64,000 nt of DNA from Burkholderiales bacterium. GTDB lineage: Bacteria > Pseudomonadota > Gammaproteobacteria > Burkholderiales > Casimicrobiaceae. The notes beneath the pieces were generated by a model that worked only from the letters and a program-made list of their open reading frames with translations, made no database searches and was not told the origin of the DNA. The stretch is from positions 1-64,000 of the forward strand of contig JADYZP010000052.1 in assembly GCA_020853025.1 (NCBI GenBank), written 5' to 3'. Position numbers and translations under genes: made by a program. Numbering within the stretch: position 1 is the stretch's first letter; the number at the start of each line of letters is the position of its first letter. Shown in pieces: positions 19,437 through 27,835 of the stretch.

Positions 19437-21668
19437 CTACGCGTTCTCTTCCACCTTGCGAATGCGGCAAAGCAGCGACTTCACCTGAGCTCCGCCAAAC
19501 CCGGTCTTCGAATGCAGGCCGCCGGGAATCAATTCATTTCCATTGGCCTCGTACGCACCGAAATCCTTGTCCTCGCGAATCCGCTCGGGATAGAACCAGC
19601 TGTGCTGCGTCAGAACGATGCGCGGGTGCACCAGTGCGTAGCGGGCTCGCATCTTGATCCGACCTTGCTGGTTCTCGATCCATACCCAATCGTTGTTCTC
19701 GATGCCGAAGCGCCGGGCAGTTTCGGGATGGATCTGCACCAGCGGCTCTGGATTCATCGCGCGCAAGCTCGGAATATTGCGCATCTCACTATGGAAGAAG
19801 GCGATCGACCGCGATCCGGTATTGAGGATCAAAGGGTATTCGCGTGCGAGCTCGGGTGTGCTGACAGGACTGAAGCTTGGCTCGGTATATGCAGGAAGTG
19901 AGTCGTATCCCCAGTCCTTCATACGCGTCGCGTCGAGCTCGATCTTGCCCGAGGCGGTATCGAAGCCGGGCTTGCCGTCGGCGCGGAGCAAGCCGCGCTC
20001 GTGTCTCGCATAGGGTGTTGCAGCCGAGTCCTTCGGGGGAAAGATCCAGCCCTTTTCGCGGATTTCTTCAAGACTGATACCCGAGGGCTCGAGAAAGAAA
20101 CGATACATGTCGTCGAGTGTTCGATAGCGAAAGCCCGGGTTCAACCGACGCGCCAGCTCGAAGCAGATCTCGGCATCTGAACGGCACTCACCGACGCGGA
20201 CTGCCGTATTCTGCGCGGTCAGCGGCGACCACCACGCGCGTACGCCATCGCGCTCGGCGAAGCTCGACGACGGCAACACGACATCGGCCAGCGCCATCAC
20301 CGTCGGAGTCATGAACAGATCGACGACGACATTGAATTCCAGAGATTCGAACGCCTTGCGCCAGCGACGTGGATCTTGCGCGCCAACGACGAAATTGGTT
20401 CCCGCGATGAAGGCCGCTTTCACCGGATAGGGTGTGCCTGAAAAGATCTGGTCGATGACGGCATCGGGCTGGGCGCGCCAATGCAAATCACGGGCGATCG
20501 GGTAGATATCGATACCGATGCGTTTGGCGAGCTGCTCTTTCGGCATGACCTCGCCGTACATCTTGCTGATCGCACCCTGACTCATCGGATAGGACGTCAC
20601 GCCGAATGCCGGCCGCGCGACGACCATGCCTCCCGGCTTCTCGACGTTGCCGGTGATCGACCACAGCGCGTTGATCGCAAGAGCCACGGTCAGGCCTTCG
20701 GGAGCGAAGTCGACCGGGACGCCCCATTGCAGCGCGGACGGCTGACCTTTGGCGTACAAGCGGGCAGCGGCGGCGATCTTCTCGGCTGGCAACCATGTGA
20801 TCTTCGCTACCTTGTCGAGCGGATATTGCTGAACACGTTCACGCAATTCGTCGAATCCGACCGTCCACTTGTCGACGAACGCCTTGTCGTAGAGGCCCTC
20901 GTTGATGATGACGTTGAGCATTCCGAGAGCGAGAGCACCGTCGGTTCCGGGCCGAATCGGGAGCCAGATCGTCGCTCGGGACGCGAGCCAGTTGTAGTTC
21001 GGGTCGATGACGACGAGCTTTGAGCCACGTTTTAGCGCATGGACGATCCAATGGCCGTGAAGGCCGTCGTTGCAGGTCGCGACCGAGTTTTGACCCCAGA
21101 CCACATAGCATTCGGGAACGCGCCATTCGGGATCGTCGTAGCGCTGATTCGTGAATTGCGACGAATCGGGAACGACGTAGTCACCCATCGCTATCTTCAT
21201 CGCGAGCAGTCGTGGGTGGTAACACGAATTGCCAGGCAGTGACTGCATCCAGTTCGGACTGCCGTAGTTGTAGGCGAGCATGACCAACCAGCCGCCGACA
21301 TCGCGCCCCGTACCCTGTACGAACAGCGTCGACTCGGCACCATGCTGATCCTTGACCGCTTTCAGTCGATGCTCGATCAGGTCCAATGCCTCGTCCCAGG
21401 ATGCCTTGCGCCAAGTATCGGTGCCGCGTGCGCCGGTTCGAATCATCGGATGCTGCAGGCGATCGGGTGCATTCACATATTCGCGCAGCGCGAGCGCCCG
21501 TGGGCAAAGCGTGCCGCGATTGTAGGGGTGATCGGCGATGCCCTCGATCTTGACGAGCTTACCGTCGCGCACGTGCAATTCGACGCCGCAACCGCCGTGA
21601 CATCCGGGGCCGGCCGACCAGGTGGTCGATCGCACTATCTTCACCGGACTGGCATCTCGCGCGTTCAA
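19437..21668 (-). CDS. Molybdopterin-dependent oxidoreductase, DMSO-reductase family catalytic subunit
   Basis: A 743-residue bis-MGD oxidoreductase. The N-terminus has the pattern GPGCHGGCG...LCPRAL with C23, C27 and C55; the first of the usual four cluster cysteines is replaced by glycine at 20. C149 in GNSCYHPRLL is a possible Mo ligand. Guanine-dinucleotide-binding blocks lie around VVWGQNS, KLVVIDPNY and, near the C-terminus, LILNTGSRS. No twin-arginine signal is visible, so the enzyme is probably cytoplasmic. The start is a TTG at 21668 preceded by a GAGG site about 7 bases away. Relatives include polysulfide/arsenate-type reductases and the phenylacetyl-CoA oxidoreductase group, but the substrate is not identifiable. 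It heads the operon with an FeS subunit, a Liv importer, a cupin and a hydrolase. No membrane anchor subunit is encoded nearby. Confidence 0.85.
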   Translation of the reverse strand: MNARDASPVKIVRSTTWSAGPGCHGGCGVELHVRDGKLVKIEGIADHPYNRGTLCPRALALREYVNAPDRLQHPMIRTGARGTDTWRKASWDEALDLIEHRLKAVKDQHGAESTLFVQGTGRDVGGWLVMLAYNYGSPNWMQSLPGNSCYHPRLLAMKIAMGDYVVPDSSQFTNQRYDDPEWRVPECYVVWGQNSVATCNDGLHGHWIVHALKRGSKLVVIDPNYNWLASRATIWLPIRPGTDGALALGMLNVIINEGLYDKAFVDKWTVGFDELRERVQQYPLDKVAKITWLPAEKIAAAARLYAKGQPSALQWGVPVDFAPEGLTVALAINALWSITGNVEKPGGMVVARPAFGVTSYPMSQGAISKMYGEVMPKEQLAKRIGIDIYPIARDLHWRAQPDAVIDQIFSGTPYPVKAAFIAGTNFVVGAQDPRRWRKAFESLEFNVVVDLFMTPTVMALADVVLPSSSFAERDGVRAWWSPLTAQNTAVRVGECRSDAEICFELARRLNPGFRYRTLDDMYRFFLEPSGISLEEIREKGWIFPPKDSAATPYARHERGLLRADGKPGFDTASGKIELDATRMKDWGYDSLPAYTEPSFSPVSTPELAREYPLILNTGSRSIAFFHSEMRNIPSLRAMNPEPLVQIHPETARRFGIENNDWVWIENQQGRIKMRARYALVHPRIVLTQHSWFYPERIREDKDFGAYEANGNELIPGGLHSKTGFGGAQVKSLLCRIRKVEENA

Positions 21669-21759
21669 ATGGAACCTCGCCTCACTGATCCTGTCGCTGG
21701 AACCACCCTGCTTACCCGCTGTTCAGTGTGATATTCTACGGCAATTCTAAGAGCATGTT

Positions 21760-21772
21760 TTGAAATTTTCAA
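21760..21772. promoter_or_regulatory. TTGAAA-T-TTTCAA palindrome in the divergent promoter region
   Basis: A perfect 13-base dyad in the 233-base gap between the molybdoenzyme gene and the DUF2848 gene, which diverge. The GntR regulator encoded three genes away is a natural candidate to bind it and control both arms. GntR operators are short A/T-rich dyads of this size, but no direct match to a known site is claimed. The rest of 21669-21901 shows no further clear signal. Confidence 0.4.
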
Positions 21773-21901
21773 GCCGGTTGCGCGGCGACTCGGCCACCCG
21801 TGAACGATCCAGGCCAAGAATCGCGGTAGGTCGGTAGGTGTTTCACATCGGCGCGGCGCGACCAAGGGGTGGCATTGACCACCGTCATGTACAGGAGCGA
21901 T

Positions 21902-22582
21902 ATGTCGACCCTGGAACTCAATCGATTGAGCGGAGCGGCAACGTCGACCTGCGCCCTCACGGTGGCTCATCTCGTGATTGCGGGTTGGACCGGACGCGAC
22001 ACCGACGCTCTGGAAAGCCACATCCGCGAACTGGAGGCCATCGGGGTCAAGCGGCCCAGCCGCACACCGATTTTCTACCGCGTTGCAGCGTCGCTGTTGA
22101 CGACATCTTCACGGATCCAGGTCGCCGGAGATGATTCAAGCGGCGAAGCCGAGTACGTACTGTTCCGACTCGATGATGGCCTCTGGGTCGGCGTCGGGTC
22201 GGATCACACGGATCGCAAGCTCGAAGCGCTTGACGTAACGCTGTCCAAGCAGCTTTGCGCCAAACCAGTCGCTTCAGACATCTGGCGCTATGATGAAGTG
22301 GCCCCGCACTGGGACCGGCTGATCCTGCGTTCATGGGCTCGTGTCGATGGCCAGCGCGTCCTCTACCAAGAGGGTTCGGTGGCGGCGATGCGCTCTCCCG
22401 AGGAGCTGCTGCGCTTGTGCACCACCGCAATGCCGGTGCCGTCTGCGATGTTCTGCGGTACGCTCGCCGTCCACGGCGTGGTGCGTCCGGCAATGGCTTT
22501 CGAGATCGAGCTCGACGACCCGATCCTGGGACGCAAGCTCACTCACCACTACGACATCGAAACTCTTCCAATTGAAACCTGA
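21902..22582 (+). CDS. DUF2848-family protein
   Basis: A 226-residue protein of the DUF2848 family, recognised from the blocks VIAGWTGRD, PSRTPIFYRVAASLLTT, VGVGSDHTDRK and MFCGTL. The architecture, with Gly-Ser-Asp-His turns, suggests a small-molecule enzyme related to fumarylacetoacetate-hydrolase-like folds, but no activity is established to my knowledge. The ATG at 21902 has AGGAG just upstream; an ATG at 21887 is an alternative. It is the first gene of a plus-strand unit with a cupin and a GntR regulator and diverges from the molybdoenzyme operon, so it probably serves the same compound. Confidence 0.8.
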   Translation: MSTLELNRLSGAATSTCALTVAHLVIAGWTGRDTDALESHIRELEAIGVKRPSRTPIFYRVAASLLTTSSRIQVAGDDSSGEAEYVLFRLDDGLWVGVGSDHTDRKLEALDVTLSKQLCAKPVASDIWRYDEVAPHWDRLILRSWARVDGQRVLYQEGSVAAMRSPEELLRLCTTAMPVPSAMFCGTLAVHGVVRPAMAFEIELDDPILGRKLTHHYDIETLPIET

Positions 22583-22596
22583 AAAGGAACCACGGC

Positions 22597-22983
22597 ATGA
22601 GTCTGGCAAAACCCCATCTAGAGTTTAGCTCGGTCTCGATGTCCGAAGGCTTCGCGCTTGTGCCAGGCTACCCGCAGGGCTTTACCGAGAAGATCCTGGC
22701 TGGCAGTCTCGACGAGAAGCGCGGAATCGGCAATCGAACCCGAATTCTCAAGCTCGATCCGGGCGCGTTCAGCACCAAGCCATTCGTGCACGATTACTGG
22801 GAGGAGGTTTATCTGCTCAGTGGTGACCTGATCGTAGGCAACGACGAAAAGGGGTGTGGCGGGCAGAAATTCAGCGGGCCAACCTATGCCTGCCGGCCAC
22901 CCGGTGCAGCACACGGACCGTTCAAGTCCGAAGGCGGCTGCCTGCTCTATGAAATCCACTACTACACCGGCGATCGAGCTTGA
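22597..22983 (+). CDS. Small cupin protein (ChrR/cupin_7-like)
   Basis: A 128-residue single cupin. The segment FVHDYWEEVYLLSGDLIVG contains the motif-1 His and Glu residues, and PPGAAHGPFKSEGG the motif-2 His. It starts 14 bases after the DUF2848 gene, at an ATG with an AAAGGAA-type site about 8-10 bases upstream. It differs from the other cupin in this locus (13944-14480). Likely roles are metal-dependent conversion or sensing of a pathway intermediate. Confidence 0.8.
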   Translation: MSLAKPHLEFSSVSMSEGFALVPGYPQGFTEKILAGSLDEKRGIGNRTRILKLDPGAFSTKPFVHDYWEEVYLLSGDLIVGNDEKGCGGQKFSGPTYACRPPGAAHGPFKSEGGCLLYEIHYYTGDRA

Positions 22984-23005
22984 ATTATCAATCGTTCCTG
23001 TCGCG

Positions 23006-23725
23006 ATGAACGGTTCGCGCGTGTTGACCGGTTTGTCGAAGTCGCGGTCTCCGGACGAGCGGAAACCGGAGCAGCGCAGCGCAGCGCATGGACCAAGCGG
23101 CCGGCGCCTGAGCGATATCGCCTATGAGAAGATCAAGCGCCTGATCATTTGCATGGAGTATCGGCCGGGCTCATTTCTGAATGCTGCCCAAGTCGGCGCG
23201 CAGGTCGGTGCCGGCATTACCCCGGTGAATCAGGCGCTCAATCGGTTGATGATCGACGGCATGGTCGAGCTGATTCCGCGCAAGGGAGCAATCGTTCGCC
23301 CTATCTCGCTGGAGGAGATCCTCAATATCGTCGACGTCCGGATGGTGATCGAGACGTACTGCGTGCGCTTGGCAGCAGAGCGAGCCCGGGACGACGAAAT
23401 CGCCCGCCTCTTCACGTTGCTTGAAGAGGCTGAAATACTCCTGAGGCAGCGTGACGTCGAGGGGTTGATGCTCCTGGATCGCGAGTTCCACATCGAGGTT
23501 TCGCACGCCGCACGCAATCCGGTACTTGCCGAAATGCTGTTGTCGCTGCACGAGCGCAGTCTGCGTGTATGGTTCACCTCGCTGTCCGACGACGGACACT
23601 TGGCACAAGTCCAGCATGAGCATCGGGACATTGCCGGACAATTGCGCGCACGCGACGCCATCGGTGCGGACGCTGCGATGCGCTTGCATATAGAGTCGTT
23701 CCGCTCGACGATCACCGGCGCATAG
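23006..23725 (+). CDS. GntR-family regulator with FCD ligand-binding domain
   Basis: A 239-residue regulator. The N-terminal winged helix-turn-helix (about 30-95) contains SDIAYEKIKRLIICMEYRPG and the recognition region GAGITPVNQALNRLMIDG. The C-terminal FCD domain (about 105-235) is all-helical, with the metal/ligand residues D and H in LDREFHIEVSHAARN. The ATG at 23006 follows the cupin stop by 22 bases, with no strong ribosome site. FCD-type GntR proteins usually repress catabolic operons and release DNA on binding a carboxylic acid. It is the obvious regulator of this locus. Confidence 0.9.
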   Translation: MNGSRVLTGLSKSRSPDERKPEQRSAAHGPSGRRLSDIAYEKIKRLIICMEYRPGSFLNAAQVGAQVGAGITPVNQALNRLMIDGMVELIPRKGAIVRPISLEEILNIVDVRMVIETYCVRLAAERARDDEIARLFTLLEEAEILLRQRDVEGLMLLDREFHIEVSHAARNPVLAEMLLSLHERSLRVWFTSLSDDGHLAQVQHEHRDIAGQLRARDAIGADAAMRLHIESFRSTITGA

Positions 23726-23737
23726 ACCTGACGTGCG

Positions 23738-23755
23738 CACGCCGCTGACGGCGTG
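23738..23755. terminator. Hairpin between convergent GntR and amidase genes
   Basis: CACGCCG-CTGA-CGGCGTG makes a perfect 7-bp stem with a four-base loop in the 45-base gap between two convergent genes. It could end transcription from either side, although neither strand has a T-run after it. Confidence 0.45.
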
Positions 23756-23770
23756 AAGGAGTCCTGGCGA

Positions 23771-25192
23771 TCAGGTTGCGCTCACGCAGTTCGGCTGCCG
23801 AGGCGCGACGCCAACCACCGCCTCGAGCCATTGTCCGACTGCGAGCAGCGCGTCATCGCCGTTACGGCGCCCGACCACCTGCAGGCCCACCGGCAGTCCA
23901 TCCACCCACCCGATCGGGATCGACAGTGCCGGCAAGCCGCACAGCGAAAACGGCAGTGTTTGGCCGAGCACCGCCTCACGCGTCGTCATCGTGCCGGATT
24001 CGACTTCGACGTCGAGCTGTCCGCGCAACGGCGGTAGCACCGGGCTGGTCGGCAATATCAGCGCATCACAGTCGGCAAGCGCAGCATCGAGTTCGGCCGC
24101 GATTTTCTCGCGCATCTTCAGCGCGTCGACATAGTCGCCGGCGAGTACCGTCTGCCCGGCCCTGAGCGCCGGCAGCACCAGGTCCGAGAAGCCCTTGCCG
24201 CCGGTAGCCAACGCCACCCGGTGAACCCACGCCGCCTCGGTGCGAACGATCGGCGTGTAACAGGGCCAGGCTGATGCCAGGCGTGGAGTTTCAAGCCGGC
24301 CGATTTCGGCTCCGCGCTCGTCCAATGCAGCCAACAGGCGCTCGAACACCTCGCGTATCGGCGATGCCAGCCGACCGGCCAGCCACTGCGTAGGCACCTG
24401 CAAGCGGGCGCGGCGCGGCACCATGCGCTGCGCGACTCGACGATGTGCCATCACCTCGAACAGCAAGGCGCAGTCGGCCACCGAGCGCGCCAGCGGTCCG
24501 GCGTGGTCGCAAGTCCACGACAAGGGCAAGGCACCCGCGAGCGGGATGGCACCGAAGCTGGGCTTGAAGCCGGTGACGCCGCAAAATGCGGCCGGGATCC
24601 GCACCGAGCCGCCGGTATCGCTGCCGATGGCGGCCAGTCCGATGCCGGTGGCCACCGCTACACCAGCGCCACTGGACGAGCCACCGGACTGGCGCGCGGG
24701 ATCGAAGGGGTTCCGCACGTCTCCGGTCCAGCAATTCTCCCCCGTTGCGCCGAGCGCGATCTCGTGCATGTTGGTCTTTGCGAACAGCACGGCGCCGGCA
24801 TTGCGCAGCCGCGCGACCAGTACCGCCTCCTCGTGTCCGGGGCGCGCCACGTCCTGGTCGAGTTCGTGCAGCGGCGCGCGAGTACCGGCGGCCGTCGGCA
24901 TGCCGCGAACCGCGAACAGGTCCTTGATCGAAACGGGAATACCGTGGAGCGGGCCACGCAGGTGACCTTGTCGCGCTTCGTCGTCGAGTCGACGTGCCTC
25001 GGCCAGCGCGCTCGGCCAGTCGGCATGGGCCAGCGCATTGAGTTCGGTCACCGCCTGCGCGCGCTCACGCGCGGACTCGATCAGCGCCTGTGCGCTGATC
25101 TCGCGCCGAACGAGCGAGTCGGCGATCTCTGCAAGGCTGGCCATGTCGACGCACGTCCCGGTTGAAACCAGCCCGAGGTTATCATGGCTCAT
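23771..25192 (-). CDS. Amidase-signature-family amidohydrolase
   Basis: A 473-residue amidase-signature enzyme. The Ser-cisSer-Lys triad is visible: the lysine in VSIKDLF, the cis-serine in the Gly/Ser-rich GGSSSGAGVAVA, and the nucleophile in GSDTGGSVRIPAAFCG. The family hydrolyses amides, including indoleacetamide, nicotinamide, allophanate or Glu-tRNA(Gln) as part of GatA. The isolated gene, without gatB/gatC, argues against GatA. ATG at 25192 is used; MASLAEIADSL from 25144 is a good alternative start. Neither has a strong ribosome site. DUF2848, GntR and amidase genes nearby may form one functional group. Confidence 0.85.
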   Translation of the reverse strand: MSHDNLGLVSTGTCVDMASLAEIADSLVRREISAQALIESARERAQAVTELNALAHADWPSALAEARRLDDEARQGHLRGPLHGIPVSIKDLFAVRGMPTAAGTRAPLHELDQDVARPGHEEAVLVARLRNAGAVLFAKTNMHEIALGATGENCWTGDVRNPFDPARQSGGSSSGAGVAVATGIGLAAIGSDTGGSVRIPAAFCGVTGFKPSFGAIPLAGALPLSWTCDHAGPLARSVADCALLFEVMAHRRVAQRMVPRRARLQVPTQWLAGRLASPIREVFERLLAALDERGAEIGRLETPRLASAWPCYTPIVRTEAAWVHRVALATGGKGFSDLVLPALRAGQTVLAGDYVDALKMREKIAAELDAALADCDALILPTSPVLPPLRGQLDVEVESGTMTTREAVLGQTLPFSLCGLPALSIPIGWVDGLPVGLQVVGRRNGDDALLAVGQWLEAVVGVAPRQPNCVSAT

Positions 25193-25387
25193 TACACGAT
25201 GCCGGGCACTGCCTGTAACGCGAACACCGCGCTTTTCGTGGCGCGTCGAGCAAGCGCTCCGTCATCTCAAAGCTGAATAAATGGCGCGAAGGCAGCGTCG
25301 CGATCCGCAACACATCCCTGCGTTCAGGCTCGCTGGTCATGGCAATGACGAGCCCTCTCCAGGCGCGTGCGACATTGGCAGACGCTT
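25193..25387. other. Gene-free region upstream of the SUF promoter
   Basis: Together with the promoter and leader this makes a 309-base gap between the amidase and iscR start codons. It contains a hairpin-forming segment near 25327-25354 (GGCTC...GAGCC enclosing GTCAT...ATGAC) and no convincing gene. The amidase promoter should lie here on the minus strand, but I see no clear one. Confidence 0.4.
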
Positions 25388-25440
25388 ATAGTTGACTGAA
25401 TTCGTCGGATATACTATAGTTGACGGCATGCATCGACTAT
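25388..25440 (+). promoter_or_regulatory. SUF operon promoter with two tandem type-1 IscR sites
   Basis: A promoter with TTGACT at 25392-25397, a 17-base spacer and TATAGT at 25415-25420 (start near 25427). Two IscR type-1-like sites overlap it with a 28-base period. Site 1, 25388-25412, has half-sites ATAGTTGACT and GTCGGATAT and fits the E. coli type-1 consensus at all but about two positions. Site 2, 25416-25440, has ATAGTTGAC and TCGACTAT and is weaker. Holo-IscR bound here would block RNA polymerase, giving the known feedback control in which the operon is released when Fe-S clusters are short. Confidence 0.85.
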
Positions 25441-25501
25441 CAGCGCTTCGACTACCGGCACTGTATGACTCCAGGCCCCCGAGTTCCATGAAGGATTGGC
25501 A

Positions 25502-25984
25502 ATGAGACTGACCACCAAAGGACGCTTTGCGGTGACGGCGATGATCGATCTGGCGATGCAGCGCGGTGACGAACCCGTGACGCTGGCCGAAATCAGTCAA
25601 CGCCAGAGCATCTCGCTCTCCTATCTTGAGCAGCTGTTCGCCAAGTTGCGCCGTCGAGCGCTCGTCGACAGCGTCCGCGGTCCTGGCGGCGGTTATCGCC
25701 TGGCCAAGGATATGCGGGAGGTATCGGTCGCCACGATCATCCTGGCCGTCGATGAGCCGATCGATGCGACGCAGTGCGGTGGCAAGGAAAATTGTCGCGA
25801 TGATCGCAAGTGCATGACCCACGACCTTTGGGCAAACCTCAACGAGCACCTTCTGGACTACCTGCGCGCGGTGACGCTCAAGGACTTGGTCGACGGCCAG
25901 CAAGCGAAGGCGGACGGCATCGCGCCAGTGCAGGACATGCGCGAGGCAGTGCCCAGGCGCGAAGGTACAACGGTTTCGGCTTGA
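25502..25984 (+). CDS. iscR: Fe-S-sensing repressor IscR
   Basis: A 160-residue Rrf2-family regulator. It has the N-terminal winged helix (MRLTTKGRFAVTAMIDLA and the recognition helix SISLSYLEQLFAKLR) and three cluster cysteines, C92, C98 and C104, at the same positions as in E. coli IscR. These bind a [2Fe-2S] cluster. The ATG at 25502 has AAGGA seven bases upstream; a TTG two codons earlier is less likely. It is the first gene of a SUF rather than an ISC operon, and its own binding sites lie over the promoter. Confidence 0.95.
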   Translation: MRLTTKGRFAVTAMIDLAMQRGDEPVTLAEISQRQSISLSYLEQLFAKLRRRALVDSVRGPGGGYRLAKDMREVSVATIILAVDEPIDATQCGGKENCRDDRKCMTHDLWANLNEHLLDYLRAVTLKDLVDGQQAKADGIAPVQDMREAVPRREGTTVSA

Positions 25985-26003
25985 CATTCCAAGGTGAACG
26001 ACC

Positions 26004-26345
26004 ATGGCGATTACTCTTTCTGAAAGTGCGGCGCAACAGGTCCATACGCAGCTTGCGCAACGTGGGACCGGGGTGGGTCTGCGCGTCGGCGTGAAAAAAG
26101 TCGGCTGCTCAGGTCTTGCCTATACGTTCGACTTCGCCGACGAAGTGCGCGCGGACGATTCGGTATTCGAATCGCATTCCGCCACCGTCGTCGTGGCGGC
26201 CGACAGCCTGGCGTTCCTCGACGGTTCGCGAATCGATTTCATCAAAGAAGGGTTGAAGCAGATGTTCACGTTCGACAACCCCAACGTCGACAACACCTGC
26301 GGCTGCGGCGAGAGCTTCAGCCTCAAGAGGACCAGCGCCGCCTAA
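26004..26345 (+). CDS. sufA: A-type Fe-S carrier, SufA/IscA family
   Basis: A 113-residue A-type carrier. The three ligand cysteines are C35 in VGCSGLAY and C99 and C101 in CGCGESF. It accepts a cluster from the SufBCD scaffold and passes it to target proteins. It starts 19 bases after iscR with an AAGGTG site. Name SufA is given by context; by sequence it could equally be called IscA. Confidence 0.92.
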   Translation: MAITLSESAAQQVHTQLAQRGTGVGLRVGVKKVGCSGLAYTFDFADEVRADDSVFESHSATVVVAADSLAFLDGSRIDFIKEGLKQMFTFDNPNVDNTCGCGESFSLKRTSAA

Positions 26346-26398
26346 GACGCGGGGACACGAACGTCAATCGTGCCCGGCCGCCTATCGGAGCCCAACCA

Positions 26399-27835
26399 AT
26401 GAGTACTGCGCTGCAAAATCTCGTCAACCAGCCGTATCGCCATGGGTTCGTCACGGCCATCGAATCGGACGTCGCGCCCAAGGGTCTGAACGAAGACACG
26501 ATCCGGATGATATCGGGCAAGAAGAACGAACCGAAGTGGCTGCTCGATTTCCGCCTCGATGCGTATCGCCGTTGGCTCAAGATGGAGGAGCCGACGTGGT
26601 CGAGCGTCAAGTATCCGAAGGTGGATTTCCAGGCAATCAGCTATTACTCGGCGCCCAAGTCGAAGCCGAAGCTCGACAGCATGGACCAGGTCGATCCCGA
26701 GTTGCTGCGCACGTACGAGAAGCTCGGCGTACCGATGCACGAGCGGGCGACGCTCGCGGGCGTCGCGGTCGACGTCATCTTCGACAGCGTGTCCGTCGCG
26801 ACCACCTACAAGGCGAAGCTCGCCGAGGTCGGGATCATCTTCTGCTCGATCTCCGAGGCCGTGCAATTGCATCCCGAACTCGTGCGCAAATACCTGGGGA
26901 CCGTGGTCCCGGTCGGAGACAACTTCTTTGCGGCGCTCAATTCGGCGGTGTTCACCGACGGCTCGTTCTGCTTCATCCCGAAGGGCGTCAAGTGTCCGAT
27001 GGACCTGTCGACCTATTTCCGCATCAACACGCAGGATTCCGGGCAGTTCGAGCGCACGCTGATCATCGCCGAGGAAGGCGCGTCGGTCTCCTATCTCGAA
27101 GGCTGCACGGCGCCGAAGTTCGACACCAACCAGCTGCATGCCGCGGTCGTGGAACTCGTCGCGCTCGACCGTGCCGACATCAAGTATTCGACGGTGCAGA
27201 ACTGGTACGCGGGCGACGAAAATGGCGTCGGCGGCATCTATAACTTCGTCACCAAGCGCGGACTGTGCAAAGGCGTGGATTCGCGCATTTCCTGGACGCA
27301 GGTCGAGACGGGCTCGGCGATCACCTGGAAGTATCCAAGCTGCATCCTGCAGGGCGAGAACTCGATCGGAGAGTTCTACTCGGTGGCGCTCACCAACAAC
27401 CATCAGCAGGCCGATACGGGAACCAAGATGGTCCACATCGGCAGAAACACACGGAGCACGATCATAAGCAAGGGCATTTCGGCCGGCCATTCCAACAACA
27501 GCTACCGCGGGCTGGTGCGGATCACGCCCAAGGCGGAGGGCGCGCGCAATTACTCGCAATGCGACTCGATGCTGATCGGCGATCAATGCGGCGCCAACAC
27601 GTTTCCGTATATCCAGGTGAAGAACCACAGCGCCACGGTCGAGCACGAAGCATCGACTTCGAAGATCGGCGAGGATCAGCTGTTCTACTTCGCGCAGCGC
27701 GGGGTCGGCACCGAAGAAGCGGTGTCGATGATCATCAACGGATTCTGCAAGACGGTATTCCAGCAACTGCCGATGGAGTTCGCGGTCGAGGCGACCAAGC
27801 TGCTCGGTCTGAAGCTCGAAGGAAGCGTCGGATGA
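26399..27835 (+). CDS. sufB: Fe-S assembly scaffold SufB
   Basis: A 478-residue SufB of typical length. The N-terminal segment is followed by the right-handed beta-helix core and the conserved C-terminal region GQ..F.F.QRG, seen as [17 protein letters not shown], which provides residues for cluster assembly and SufC contact. The cysteines of [15 protein letters not shown] and SQCDSM are conserved in the family. With SufC and SufD it builds [4Fe-4S] clusters. Its stop overlaps the sufC start (ATGA at 27832-27835). Confidence 0.96.
   Translation: MSTALQNLVNQPYRHGFVTAIESDVAPKGLNEDTIRMISGKKNEPKWLLDFRLDAYRRWLKMEEPTWSSVKYPKVDFQAISYYSAPKSKPKLDSMDQVDPELLRTYEKLGVPMHERATLAGVAVDVIFDSVSVATTYKAKLAEVGIIFCSISEAVQLHPELVRKYLGTVVPVGDNFFAALNSAVFTDGSFCFIPKGVKCPMDLSTYFRINTQDSGQFERTLIIAEEGASVSYLEGCTAPKFDTNQLHAAVVELVALDRADIKYSTVQNWYAGDENGVGGIYNFVTKRGLCKGVDSRISWTQVETGSAITWKYPSCILQGENSIGEFYSVALTNNHQQADTGTKMVHIGRNTRSTIISKGISAGHSNNSYRGLVRITPKAEGARNYSQCDSMLIGDQCGANTFPYIQVKNHSATVEHEASTSKIGEDQLFYFAQRGVGTEEAVSMIINGFCKTVFQQLPMEFAVEATKLLGLKLEGSVG

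Noticed and set aside
23771..25192. Reading the amidase as GatA of the Glu-tRNA amidotransferase
   Set aside because: No gatB or gatC gene is adjacent and the gene stands next to a GntR/DUF2848 catabolic group; a general amidase is more likely.
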